Shown here: positions 1-8,136 of the stretch, piece after piece | Layout: every line of letters begins with the position of its first letter | How positions within the stretch are numbered: the first letter of the stretch is position 1 | From: Staphylococcus equorum | Lineage (GTDB): Bacteria; Bacillota; Bacilli; Staphylococcales; Staphylococcaceae | DNA length: 64,000 nucleotides | Assembly: GCF_029024965.1 (NCBI RefSeq) | Contig: NZ_CP118982.1 | Span: 2,046,001 to 2,110,000, forward strand | Reading direction: 5' to 3' | Translations under genes and position numbers: made by a program | The notes under the pieces: model-generated | Told to the model about the DNA's origin: nothing | Database searches by the model: none | Seen by the model: the letters and a program-made list of their open reading frames with translations, nothing else

Positions 1-192
1 TATTTCTGATACATCAACTTCAAGCGCATTCGAAATTTTTATAGCCATTAAATCAGAAGGATTTGCTTTACCATTAATGATTTTATTTAAATAAACGTAA
101 TCCATAGGTACTTGTTCAGCTAATTGTTTAACGTTCCACCCTTTTTTGACTATTGAAAATTTAAACGCCATTCTTTTAATAGCAATACTCAT
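1..192 (-). CDS. Cro/CI-type HTH regulator, partial
   Basis: An ORF too short for automatic calling opens with ATG at 192 behind a GGTGGTG ribosome site and stays open to the left edge, giving 64 visible residues. The protein reads MSIAIKRMAFKFSIVKKGW and then a helix-turn-helix-like segment (VKQLAEQVPMDYVYLNKIING) of the XRE/Cro type. It is transcribed away from the repressor at 337, the divergent arrangement of lysogeny switches in temperate phages and SaPI-like islands (cro/str versus cI/stl). A role as the early activator or Cro-like arm of the switch is inferred from position. The C-terminus lies outside the window. Confidence 0.72.
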   Translation of the reverse strand, partial: MSIAIKRMAFKFSIVKKGWNVKQLAEQVPMDYVYLNKIINGKANPSDLMAIKISNALEVDVSEI

Positions 193-336
193 TTTTTTCA
201 CCACCACGTCAATATATTTACGTTAATCACGTAAGTTACGTAACTAACTTAACCTAAATATACACTACTTTTACTAACGGTGCAAGCGTAAGTTGTGTTA
301 AAATTTATATTAACTACTATTAAAGGAGTGAAAACC
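193..336. promoter_or_regulatory. Divergent promoter/operator of the island switch
   Basis: The gap between the two divergent regulators contains overlapping dyads. TTACGT-n5-ACGTAA lies at 218-234, and an 18-bp near-palindrome GTAAGTTACGTAACTAAC (two mismatches) lies at 231-248. A further GTAAGTT half-site lies at 288-294. A possible extended -10 (TGTTAAAAT, 296-304) precedes the repressor. The dyads are seen directly; binding by the repressor at 337 or its Cro-like partner is inferred. Confidence 0.55.
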
Positions 337-1170
337 TTGATATTAAAGGATTTACTTAAAAATTTGAGGGAATCAAGAGGACTTAATAAACAAGAATTAG
401 CAAATAAAGTTGATATTTCACGTTCTTATATATCTACTATAGAAAGTGGTAAAGTTGAAAAACCGACTAAAAAAACTTTAATGAAAATTGCATATGTTTT
501 TGATCCAGATGATGAACAAAATATTTATAGTTCTTTATTGGAAGCTTCTGGTTATGATACTAAAAACAGTAAAGAAGAATACAGAGACTATTTAAATGAA
601 ATGAGTGCAAATTTTCAAGAAACAAACAAATTCAATGGAGAGGTCTTATCAGGCATGAAATATCGTGTGAATAAGCATGATAATTCTGTTGTGTTTTTAG
701 ATAAGCCATACATGAACATATTATGGTTATTAGAACAAGAGGATTTTAGAGTCTATTTAGGTTACGAAGATGATGAATTTTTTATTGATGATAATGGGAC
801 ACCTTTTAGTAAACCATTAGAACTTGATGATGAAGATAAAAATAATTTGTTATTTCAAGTGCGTAATTTTCAAAGCAATTTGTTATTAATGAAAAAAGCT
901 TTAAAAAACAAAATTGATATTGATGAATTAAATATTGACTCAATGGAATACACTTTAATTTTTGATTTATTAAATAATCGTATTAATGATAAAAATGAAT
1001 TAATTAGTAAATTAGCTGTTATCAATAAAGAAAGAGAAATATTTAACGCAAAAGAATATTACGAAGAAATAAACAAAGCTATAGAAGACCAAGATGCTAT
1101 AAAGTTACAACGTCTTGTAAGAATAACTACTATTAATGAATTAAAGAAGTATTTATCAGAACAAAAGTAG
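337..1170 (+). CDS. CI/Stl-like island repressor
   Basis: This 277-aa protein has an N-terminal XRE helix-turn-helix (residues about 1-60, with LNKQELANKVDISRSYIST). The C-terminal 200 residues are acidic and show no LexA/CI-type S24 autoprotease motif that I can recognise. I chose TTG at 337 because AAAGGAG (322-328) sits 8 nt upstream; the longer frame from GTG 295 has no ribosome site and would start inside the promoter. It is followed 10 bp later by the integrase. It probably silences the element. Without an autoprotease domain, release by an antirepressor protein, as described for SaPI Stl proteins, is more likely than RecA-driven cleavage. The exact family is not recognised. Confidence 0.75.
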   Translation: MILKDLLKNLRESRGLNKQELANKVDISRSYISTIESGKVEKPTKKTLMKIAYVFDPDDEQNIYSSLLEASGYDTKNSKEEYRDYLNEMSANFQETNKFNGEVLSGMKYRVNKHDNSVVFLDKPYMNILWLLEQEDFRVYLGYEDDEFFIDDNGTPFSKPLELDDEDKNNLLFQVRNFQSNLLLMKKALKNKIDIDELNIDSMEYTLIFDLLNNRINDKNELISKLAVINKEREIFNAKEYYEEINKAIEDQDAIKLQRLVRITTINELKKYLSEQK

Positions 1171-1180
1171 GTGAAACACC

Positions 1181-2287
1181 ATGCAGCATGACTTAAAACT
1201 ATCCCACAACATCCATAAAGATGCTAAACGTGGTACATATTACTTCCGTATCACATACTATGATAAGACAAATACACGCCAATATATAACTCGTAAAGGG
1301 TTTAAACAACGTAAGGAAGCAGTTAAAAAATGTAATGAAATAATGGATGAAATTGAAGGAATAGGTAAAATTAATCAGTTACCATTTGATAAACTGGTAG
1401 AGGAATATATTGATTGGTATTCAGCTAGAAGAAAATCATCAAGTGTGAAAGCATTAAAAACTCATGCTAACAATCATTTGTTACCTTTCTTTAAATCAAT
1501 GGACGTATTTAATATTGATACTAAAATGATTATGAAGTTTCAAACACAGAAATTAAAAGAAGGACATTCCCCTGATTATTTAAAAAAGATGCATGTATTT
1601 TTAGTATCTATATTGAATCATGCCATGAAGTATCATGATCTAGGGCGTAATGTTGGCTCGTTAGTAGGTAACTTTGAAATTGAAACACAAAAACGTTTAA
1701 ATTATTGGACGTTAGAGCAATTTAATCAATTCTATGATATGTTACCTACAATACAACAGAAATTGTTCTTCAAATTGCTTTTCTTTGGAGGCATGCGTAA
1801 AGGGGAATGTAGAGCTTTAAAATGGGAAAATATCAACTTTGATGAAGATTACATTCATATAAACAAAACGGACTATCATGGTGAAGTGACAGCCCCTAAA
1901 ACGAAAGCAGCCATACGTGATATATACATGCCTACTCACATGATGGATGACTTACAGAAATATTTAATTTGGTATAAAGAGAATAACATATATAAAGAAA
2001 ACTATGTATTGTTTGGTACATTCTTTAAAGCTTATAGTGAATCAACTATCGATAGATGGTTTACCAGCACATTAAAAGCATTAGATGATTCTTTACCTGA
2101 TGGTGAAACATTCCCACGTATTGTAATACACGAACTAAGGCATTCTCACGCATCTATGTTAGTCAATCATGGTGCTAGTCCAATGATAATTGCGCAACGA
2201 TTAGGACATTCATCTACAGAAGAAGTTACATCACGCTACGGGCATTTGTACCCTAGTACACAAAAAGAAATAATAAAATATTTATGA
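1181..2287 (+). CDS. int: Tyrosine site-specific integrase
   Basis: This 368-aa recombinase integrates and excises the element. The N-terminus (about residues 17-55) looks like the three-stranded arm-DNA-binding domain of Tn916/SaPI-type integrases, and a SAM-like core-binding domain follows (about 65-165). The catalytic domain shows Arg206 in GGMRKGECRALKW, HELRH with His317 and Arg320, His343 in LGHSS, and the nucleophile Tyr353 in RYGHLYP. All members of the R-H-R-H-Y set are present, so the enzyme looks active. GTAGGTG precedes ATG 1181. It lies between the repressor and the cargo gene and faces the 3' end of ssrA, the inferred attachment site. Confidence 0.93.
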   Translation: MQHDLKLSHNIHKDAKRGTYYFRITYYDKTNTRQYITRKGFKQRKEAVKKCNEIMDEIEGIGKINQLPFDKLVEEYIDWYSARRKSSSVKALKTHANNHLLPFFKSMDVFNIDTKMIMKFQTQKLKEGHSPDYLKKMHVFLVSILNHAMKYHDLGRNVGSLVGNFEIETQKRLNYWTLEQFNQFYDMLPTIQQKLFFKLLFFGGMRKGECRALKWENINFDEDYIHINKTDYHGEVTAPKTKAAIRDIYMPTHMMDDLQKYLIWYKENNIYKENYVLFGTFFKAYSESTIDRWFTSTLKALDDSLPDGETFPRIVIHELRHSHASMLVNHGASPMIIAQRLGHSSTEEVTSRYGHLYPSTQKEIIKYL

Positions 2288-2296
2288 GGTGAATAG

Positions 2297-2830
2297 ATGA
2301 ATAATATAAAATGTTTGTTAATTGGTCAAGAGCCTTTTAATAATGATAATTACGAAAACATGAAGTATCAAATAATAACTGCGAAGATAGAAGAAAACAT
2401 TTGTTTTGAAGATATTGCATTTATACCTGTTGCCAAAAAAAGCAATTATAAAATTAACTATAATACTATAACTTCCTATACAAGAATTTTAGGATTAATT
2501 AACAAAATTAAAGTTGATAAAAATAACTTCGTAAATCTCAATTCAAATGTAACTTCTCAAATTACCAATTTAGCAAATAAAGGCGTCTACCTAGTGAATT
2601 TTAGTGAATTACAAGCTATGAATTTTTTTCAAAGTATTTATTATAACGTCAATATAACTTTAATTTGTTTTGGTGACAAAGCAATTAAAGGTATAAATCA
2701 AATGAATTTAAGTAATGAAATATTAGAATTTCCACATCCTTCTCGACAAAATAAACATCCTCTATGGTATGAATTTTATGATACACCGAGAATATATAAT
2801 GGCGCTATTGAAATAACAAGTAAATTTTAA
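2297..2830 (+). CDS. Uracil-DNA-glycosylase-like island cargo protein
   Basis: This 177-aa protein has ordered motifs resembling family-1 uracil-DNA glycosylase. CLLIGQEPFNN (residues 6-16) aligns with the UDG GQDPYH loop. GVYLVN (96-101) aligns with the strand ending in the uracil-reading Asn. ITLICFGDKA (120-129) aligns with the FLLWG..A segment, and EFPHPS (144-149) with the HPS loop carrying the catalytic His. Relative to E. coli UDG, Asp64 becomes Glu12 and Tyr66 becomes Phe14, while Asn123 and His187 correspond to Asn101 and His147. It is shorter than true UDGs (about 220 aa). GAGGTG precedes the ATG, 9 bp after int, suggesting cotranscription. Function is unproven: an altered glycosylase, a uracil sensor or an anti-phage factor are all possible. 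Confidence 0.6.
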   Translation: MNNIKCLLIGQEPFNNDNYENMKYQIITAKIEENICFEDIAFIPVAKKSNYKINYNTITSYTRILGLINKIKVDKNNFVNLNSNVTSQITNLANKGVYLVNFSELQAMNFFQSIYYNVNITLICFGDKAIKGINQMNLSNEILEFPHPSRQNKHPLWYEFYDTPRIYNGAIEITSKF

Positions 2831-2860
2831 CGCTTCCTTAATTCAGGGAGTGTTTTTTTA
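2830..2860 (+). terminator. Terminator of the int/UDG-like operon
   Basis: An 8-bp stem containing two G-U pairs (ACGCTTCC / GGGAGTGT) is followed by seven T residues directly after the cargo-gene stop. Confidence 0.65.
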
Positions 2861-2864
2861 TTTG

Positions 2865-2893
2865 CTGTGCATTATCTGTGCACTTTCTGTGTA
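2865..2893. repeat. Three 11-bp phased direct repeats next to att
   Basis: CTGTGCA, CTGTGCA and CTGTGTA begin at 2865, 2876 and 2887, exactly 11 bp apart, about one helical turn. They lie between the cargo-gene terminator and the tmRNA 3' end. This position and phasing suit arm-type binding sites for the integrase, which has an arm-binding N-terminus. The function is inferred. Confidence 0.45.
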
Positions 2894-2894
2894 C

Positions 2895-2933
2895 CCAAAA
2901 ATAAAAAGCCCTCAACCGCAATGGTTGAGAGCT
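2895..2933 (-). terminator. Terminator of ssrA
   Basis: An 11-bp stem (AGCTCTCAACC / GGTTGAGGGCT, one G-U pair, loop ATTGC) is followed on the minus strand by a T-rich tract, 6 bp beyond the mature tmRNA 3' end. Confidence 0.8.
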
Positions 2934-2939
2934 ATATAG

Positions 2940-2970
2940 TGGAGACGGCGGGATTCGAACCCGCGTCCAG
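2940..2970. other. Inferred attachment site (attR-like) in ssrA 3' end
   Basis: The integrase gene lies just beyond the 3' end of ssrA, a common target of tyrosine integrases, and the tmRNA 3' end is intact. The core crossover should lie in the T-arm/acceptor segment. The second copy that would prove it lies left of this window, so the exact boundaries are unknown. Confidence 0.5.
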
Positions 2971-3298
2971 AGGTCCTGATACAGATCTTTCTACGTGTGT
3001 AGTCTATCATTGAGTTTCGCATAATGGTAAGTGATAGACGGCCATCATTATGCTAGTTTGATTAATCTCTTCTAGGCAGACTTCAAACGGCAGTGCCTAG
3101 CGTATCCTACTAAAGGTTGAATCGCGGTTAACGGCACATAGGAGATGCCGTTAGGCGATGCAGAGTGCTATTACGCAGCTACTGCGAAATTATTGTTTTC
3201 TTTGCCAGTTATTATAACTGTGTGTGTTAGTGACGGAGACAACCCTCCGACACGCTTAACCTGCTCATGGTACCCCTGTCGAATCCAAAAACGCCCCC
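2940..3298 (-). ncRNA. ssrA: tmRNA (SsrA)
   Basis: The 359-nt RNA begins GGGGGCG and ends CGTCTCC plus A, forming a 7-bp acceptor stem. The 3' part has the T-arm GGGTTCGAATCCC. The tag frame (3206-3171) encodes GKENNNFAVAA and a TAA stop. No complete CCA is encoded. With SmpB, encoded immediately upstream, it rescues stalled ribosomes and tags nascent chains for proteolysis. Its 3' end is the junction with the integrated element to the left, and it remains intact after integration. Confidence 0.96.
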
Positions 3299-3404
3299 TA
3301 AATAGTATAAAATGCACTTCCTGTCCACTTCACGCTTATCGCTCAGCTTTTTAGAAAGCACATATTATATTACCAAAGATCAGGGTCTTTGGCAATATAT
3401 CCGC

Positions 3405-3869
3405 TTAATAACGGTCTTTCATTGCTCTATCCATATCACGTTTTACTGCTTTATCTTTCAATGCTTGTCGCTTATCGTAATTTTTCTTACCACGTGCAAC
3501 ACCTAGCAATACTTTACAGTGTCCATGTTTTAAATAGAGTTTCAATGGCACAATCGAATAACCTACTTCTCTCGTACGCTCACCTAATTTTTCAATTTGA
3601 CGTTTGTGCAATAAAAGTTTACGTGAACGGCGAGGATCATGGTTAAAGCGATTGCCTTCTTCGTATGGGGCAATATGCATATTATTAAGATACATTTCAC
3701 CGCGATTAACTTGCGCATAACTATCTTTAAGATTGGCACTGCCACGACGAATTGACTTAATCTCAGTCCCTTGTAACACAATGCCCGCTTCAATCGTATC
3801 TTCAATGACGTAATCATGTCTGGCTTTACGATTTTCAGCTAGTGTTCCTGGTGATTTTTTCTTTGGCAT
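3405..3869 (-). CDS. smpB: SsrA-binding protein SmpB
   Basis: This 154-aa protein is full length for SmpB and binds the tRNA-like domain of tmRNA to deliver it to stalled ribosomes. Family landmarks include the N-terminal [27 protein letters not shown], and the basic C-terminal tail ([20 protein letters not shown]) that enters the mRNA channel. It is encoded 22 bp after rnr and 106 bp before ssrA, so enzyme, adaptor and RNA of trans-translation are clustered. Confidence 0.97.
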   Translation of the reverse strand: MPKKKSPGTLAENRKARHDYVIEDTIEAGIVLQGTEIKSIRRGSANLKDSYAQVNRGEMYLNNMHIAPYEEGNRFNHDPRRSRKLLLHKRQIEKLGERTREVGYSIVPLKLYLKHGHCKVLLGVARGKKNYDKRQALKDKAVKRDMDRAMKDRY

Positions 3870-3891
3870 TGAGTTTCACCTCTTTGTTGAG

Positions 3892-6270
3892 TTATTTTTT
3901 CTTCTTACGTGCTTTATTTTTCACATTTTTATCTTTATAAAATGGTTTGTGTTTTGTATTACCACTATTTGATTTATCGTTGTTACGCTGATTTTTACCT
4001 CTGCGTTGTTTGTGTTTCGTTTTATCCTTGCTATCACCTTTAGATTTATCTGATGATTTGCCACGAGGATTCGCTTGGATTGTCTTACCACGTGAAGGTC
4101 TTTGACTGCGTTCATTTTTAGGTAATGGCATACCAACGATTTGGAAATCGATCATGCGCTCATCTACGTCCACGTTGATGACTTTAATTTGAACTGGGTC
4201 GCCTATACGGAACACTTTAGCCTGACGTTCACCAATCATTGCCATTTGGCGTTCATCGAAATGGTAAAAATCGTCTGTCATATTCGAAACGTGTACCATG
4301 CCTTCAATCGTATTTGGTAATTCAACAAACATACCAAAATTAGCAACTGAACTTATAATACCTTCGAATTCTTCGCCAACATGTTGTACCATATATTCTG
4401 ATTTTTTAAGTTCATCTGTATCACGTTCTGCTTCAATCGCTCTACGTTCTCTTTGAGATGTATGATCAGCAATTTCTGGTAACAGTGCTTCCCATTTTGA
4501 CTTCTCTTTATTGTTCATAGATTGTTCTACAATATATTTACGTATTAATCTATGTACGATTAAATCAGGATATCTACGTATTGGTGATGTGAAATGTGTA
4601 TAGTATTCAGCTGATAAGCCAAAGTGTCCTAAATTTACATCATCATAACGTGCTTGTTGCATTGAACGTAACATCATTGTTGAGATAACCATTTGTTCTG
4701 GTTGGCCTTCAACTTCTTGTTGAATCTTTTGTAATGTTGAAGGATGGATTTCTTCTCCTGTACCTTGAATCATTAGTCCAAAATTCGTAATAAAATCAAA
4801 GAACTTGCGTAAACGTTCTGATTTTGGTTGTTCGTGAACACGATATATGAATGGTACTTCTAAGTGATCGAAGTGTTCTGCTATCGTTTCATTTGCTGCA
4901 AGCATAAATGACTCGATTAAGCGTTCTCCTTCACCACGTTTTCTTAATTCTACATCTGTTGGGATACCTTCTTCATTAACGATTACTTTTGCTTCACTAA
5001 TATCGAAGTCGATTTCACCACGACGTCTTCTCATGTTAACTAAACGTTGTGATAAATCTTGTGCTAAGTCTAACATTGGCGTAACTTCACTAAATTTTTC
5101 ACGTGTGTCTGCATTTTGATCTGTAATGATTTCATTCACTTCATCATATGTCATACGATAATTTGAATGTATCACACTATCAAAAATCTCATGCTTAACG
5201 ACTTCTCCACGTTCATTAAATTCCATGCGACAGCTCAATGTTAAGCGATCAACGTCTGGATTTAAAGAACAAATACCGTTACTTAAGCGGTGTGGAATCA
5301 TAGGGATCACACGGTCAACTAAATAGACACTTGTAGCTCGACTATATGCTTCTTCATCTAAGGCTGATCCTTCAGTGACATAATAACTAACGTCAGCGAT
5401 ACTGACTGTTAATTGCGTATGACCATTGCTTAGCTTTTTAATACCAATTGCATCATCTAAATCTTTTGCGTCCGCGCCATCAATTGTAATTGTAAGTTCA
5501 TCACGTAAATCGCGACGGCCTTCAATTTGTGATGGTTCAATTTCATCCGGCACGGCTTCAGCTTCTGCTAAAACATTGTCTGGAAATTCAATTTCAATGC
5601 CATGTTGATAGATGATTGATAATATATCTACCCCTGGATCGTTTTTATGGCCTAATATAGCCGAAACTTGTCCTTCTGGATTGTTTGTACCATCTGCGTA
5701 CTTCGTGATCTGTACAAGTACTTTATGGCCGTCTACAGCGCCTAAGTTATGTCCTTTGGCGATAAAGATGTCTTGCATAATACGTTTATCATCTGGTAAT
5801 ACAAAACCGAAATGGCGTGCTTCGCTAAACGTACCAACCACTTGTGTGACTGAATGCGTTTCTATCGATTTCACTTCGCCTTCTAGCTTACCTTTATGTT
5901 CACCTTTTGAATTTTGTACTTCTACTAGGACCGTGTCACCGTCCATGGCTCTATTAATTTTTGTAGGTGGAATAAAGATATCATCCATTTCACCTTCTTC
6001 TGGACGTAAGAATGCAAAGCCTTTTTTATTCTGGCTTAGTTTACCCTTCACCAATTTTGATTGTTGGGATTTGTTAGATTCCTTGCGTTGATATCTATCT
6101 GTTTTTGTACGTTGAATTAAACCTGTTTGTTCTAATTCAACAAGCACCTTAATTAAGTCTCTAAATGAGTCGGCACTATTTAAACCTAATGCGTCTTGAA
6201 AATCAGATACAGACATGGGTTCATAATCTGGTTGTTTAATAATTTCTTCAATGGCTGGTTTTAAATTCAT
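3892..6270 (-). CDS. rnr: Ribonuclease R
   Basis: This 792-aa 3'-to-5' exoribonuclease degrades structured RNA and mRNA released by trans-translation. Order of parts: an N-terminal winged-helix segment (about 1-65), cold-shock-type OB folds (about 70-220), the RNB catalytic domain with the metal-binding aspartates of TIDGADAKDLDDAIG (about 265-280), an S1 domain (about 630-710), and a very basic Lys/Arg-rich tail (about 715-792). GGAGG lies close upstream of the ATG. It sits between est and smpB and is probably cotranscribed with both. No anomalies seen. Confidence 0.97.
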   Translation of the reverse strand: MNLKPAIEEIIKQPDYEPMSVSDFQDALGLNSADSFRDLIKVLVELEQTGLIQRTKTDRYQRKESNKSQQSKLVKGKLSQNKKGFAFLRPEEGEMDDIFIPPTKINRAMDGDTVLVEVQNSKGEHKGKLEGEVKSIETHSVTQVVGTFSEARHFGFVLPDDKRIMQDIFIAKGHNLGAVDGHKVLVQITKYADGTNNPEGQVSAILGHKNDPGVDILSIIYQHGIEIEFPDNVLAEAEAVPDEIEPSQIEGRRDLRDELTITIDGADAKDLDDAIGIKKLSNGHTQLTVSIADVSYYVTEGSALDEEAYSRATSVYLVDRVIPMIPHRLSNGICSLNPDVDRLTLSCRMEFNERGEVVKHEIFDSVIHSNYRMTYDEVNEIITDQNADTREKFSEVTPMLDLAQDLSQRLVNMRRRRGEIDFDISEAKVIVNEEGIPTDVELRKRGEGERLIESFMLAANETIAEHFDHLEVPFIYRVHEQPKSERLRKFFDFITNFGLMIQGTGEEIHPSTLQKIQQEVEGQPEQMVISTMMLRSMQQARYDDVNLGHFGLSAEYYTHFTSPIRRYPDLIVHRLIRKYIVEQSMNNKEKSKWEALLPEIADHTSQRERRAIEAERDTDELKKSEYMVQHVGEEFEGIISSVANFGMFVELPNTIEGMVHVSNMTDDFYHFDERQMAMIGERQAKVFRIGDPVQIKVINVDVDERMIDFQIVGMPLPKNERSQRPSRGKTIQANPRGKSSDKSKGDSKDKTKHKQRRGKNQRNNDKSNSGNTKHKPFYKDKNVKNKARKKKK

Positions 6271-6309
6271 TATGCCCCTCCTTTCTTTTTTTAAATAATT
6301 CTATAATTT

Positions 6310-7050
6310 TTATTCAGACCAATCTAATGATTCTAAAAATTGGTATACATCTTCAAATACTAATTCTTTTTCCTTATCAATTGTAATGACATGTCCGGAA
6401 TTCGCATACCATTTAATATCTTTCTCATCAGATTCGCTCTCATTGTATATAATGTTTGCAGAATCTGTATTGATCATTTGGTCTTGTTCTGCTTGAACGA
6501 CCAATAATGGATCCATTACTTCGTCCACATGATCTCTTACATCTTGGATTTGTCCTTGAAGCTCTTTTAAAGTTTCTGAAGGTTGAAAAACGTCCATTTC
6601 TTTATTAATTGTGGTTTCATCTTTACCTTCATACTTTTTAAAATTGCGGGCATATTCTAGCACACCATCAAACATAGACCCTTCTGTCTTAATGTACATA
6701 GGTGAACACATAGTTATAATACCCTTTACATCTCTGTTTAAGCTTAATTTTAATGCATAGCAGCCACCAAGTGACAAACCAGCGACTACAATTTCATCGT
6801 ATCCTTTTTCGACTAAAAAGTCGTAACCGTCTAATGCTTCTTTAAACCATACAAAAGGACTGGATTTTAATATTTCTTCAGGGGGTGCAGCATGTCCCTC
6901 ATAGTGAGGCGCATAAGATGTGTACCCTTTTTTCTGTAAGAATCGGCCTAATTGTCTTACATCTGATGAATTCCCAGTGAAACCATGTAATAATAACACA
7001 GCTCGGTTGCCTTCTTCAAAAAAGAATGGCTTTGGAAGTTTGATTTGCAT
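6310..7050 (-). CDS. est: Carboxylesterase / monoacylglycerol lipase family
   Basis: This 246-aa soluble alpha/beta-hydrolase is homologous to the thermostable carboxylesterase of bacilli. HGFTG (22-26) forms the oxyanion loop and GLSLGG carries nucleophile Ser93. An Asp in VVQAEQDQM and a His in NSGHVIT complete the triad. It probably hydrolyses short acyl esters; the physiological substrate is not known. It lies between secG and rnr in the usual bacillar order. Confidence 0.92.
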   Translation of the reverse strand: MQIKLPKPFFFEEGNRAVLLLHGFTGNSSDVRQLGRFLQKKGYTSYAPHYEGHAAPPEEILKSSPFVWFKEALDGYDFLVEKGYDEIVVAGLSLGGCYALKLSLNRDVKGIITMCSPMYIKTEGSMFDGVLEYARNFKKYEGKDETTINKEMDVFQPSETLKELQGQIQDVRDHVDEVMDPLLVVQAEQDQMINTDSANIIYNESESDEKDIKWYANSGHVITIDKEKELVFEDVYQFLESLDWSE

Positions 7051-7144
7051 CGTGATTCAACCCTTTCGCTTATGCTTGATTTCGAGTTAATTAATTTTTA
7101 TAAATTTCTTTTTAGCGTACAACATATCTATTATAAATAAAAAA

Positions 7145-7167
7145 GCCCGACTTTAACATTGTCGGAC
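7145..7167 (-). terminator. Terminator after secG
   Basis: The stem GTCCGAC / GTCGGGC with a 9-nt loop is followed on the minus strand by a run of T, directly after the secG stop. Confidence 0.8.
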
Positions 7168-7168
7168 C

Positions 7169-7402
7169 TTATAAACCAAAATAACTTATGCCTAACATTA
7201 ACAAGAAGAAAATGACAGACAATATAATTGTTAATCTATGCAAGAATAAATCGACACCGCGTTGCTTTTGTTTACCAAATAACTGTTCGGCGCCACCACT
7301 TATCGCACCTGATAGTCCATTACTTTTACCTTCTTGGAGTAATACAACAGTTACTAATGCAATACATACTAAAACTAAAATAATCATTACTACTGTATGC
7401 AT
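7169..7402 (-). CDS. secG: Protein translocase subunit SecG
   Basis: This 77-aa protein of the SecYEG channel has two transmembrane helices (about 2-21 and 55-75) flanking the conserved cytoplasmic loop [21 protein letters not shown] set the start at ATG 7402 because GGAGGA lies about 8 nt upstream. A longer frame to 7438 would begin before this ribosome site. Confidence 0.93.
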   Translation of the reverse strand: MHTVVMIILVLVCIALVTVVLLQEGKSNGLSGAISGGAEQLFGKQKQRGVDLFLHRLTIILSVIFFLLMLGISYFGL

Positions 7403-7470
7403 GAAAATTGTCCTCCATTCATTATATACGAATCGCATTATACCACACGTTCGTCTTCTTTAGCAAACTA

Positions 7471-7932
7471 CTATCTATTGAACGTACTCTTACGTTTAAT
7501 AGAAACAGCTAACATATAAATCGCTAATACAAATGACATAATCAATACAACCGTTAATGGAATTAAATTAATTCCTGCTTTAACATCTAATATTGCTCCA
7601 TATACCGGACCGATATTAACTACATTATACAAGATTTGTGAGATGAATACAGCAAACATAAACCACCATAAATAAGTATGTCTATTCCAGATGGCGATGA
7701 TACCTGCTAAGTTAGCAAATATGTACATTACGCCTGTAAATTGAAAACTATTTTTAATTGTTCCAACAGCATTTTCCGATGGCTTTTGTTCACTATTTAA
7801 AAGTAATTGTTTAATTACACTATCATCTAAAACAACAAATAAATGTATTGCATAAAGAATAGCGATGATTAATGAACTATAAGCAATCAGATGAGCCGTT
7901 TTTGTTTCTTTTGATTTAGGTTTTACATCCAT
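7471..7932 (-). CDS. Four-helix membrane protein, unknown function
   Basis: This 153-aa protein has four predicted membrane segments (about 14-33, 66-83, 87-107 and 122-144), a short polar N-terminus and a basic C-terminal end (IKRKSTFNR). I do not recognise the family. AAGGAG precedes the ATG and a TATAAT -10 lies about 35 bp upstream of the ribosome site. A perfect 31-bp dyad lies farther upstream. It is separated from secG by only 68 bp but has its own promoter. Confidence 0.75.
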   Translation of the reverse strand: MDVKPKSKETKTAHLIAYSSLIIAILYAIHLFVVLDDSVIKQLLLNSEQKPSENAVGTIKNSFQFTGVMYIFANLAGIIAIWNRHTYLWWFMFAVFISQILYNVVNIGPVYGAILDVKAGINLIPLTVVLIMSFVLAIYMLAVSIKRKSTFNR

Positions 7933-8014
7933 ATAAATTAAGGCTCCTTCTATGATTTACATCTTTAATTATATCAGTTTCATAGTGAAAGATGAACAAT
8001 TTAAGAAAGTCTTA

Positions 8015-8045
8015 CTATATAAATTATGTGACATAATTTATATAG
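8015..8045. repeat. Perfect 31-bp dyad upstream of the four-helix gene
   Basis: CTATATAAATTATGT and its exact reverse complement flank a single central G at 8030. It lies about 85 bp upstream of the start at 7932 and about 30 bp upstream of the probable -35. There is no T tract on either side, so it looks more like an operator or cruciform than a terminator. No regulator can be assigned. Confidence 0.6.
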
Positions 8046-8136
8046 CCATATTGTAAGGTAGTACTATAAATCTTGTTCGTTTAGCATTTCATCTACCTTC
8101 ATACTTCTATTTAAGTAGACGTATTCATTAACTTCG

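Noticed and set aside
295-336. Extended N-terminus of the repressor from GTG 295
   Set aside because: These 14 codons lie before the AAAGGAG ribosome site and overlap the promoter-type sequence; TTG 337 is better placed.
3145-3354. Plus-strand ORF of 69 aa
   Set aside because: It lies antisense to tmRNA, has no ribosome site and no family resemblance.
5612-6091. Plus-strand ORF of 159 aa inside rnr
   Set aside because: It is a shadow of the highly conserved RNase R frame on the opposite strand, with composition typical of antisense reading.
7188-7463. Plus-strand ORF of 91 aa over secG
   Set aside because: Complete overlap with SecG on the minus strand, which has conserved motifs and a strong ribosome site.
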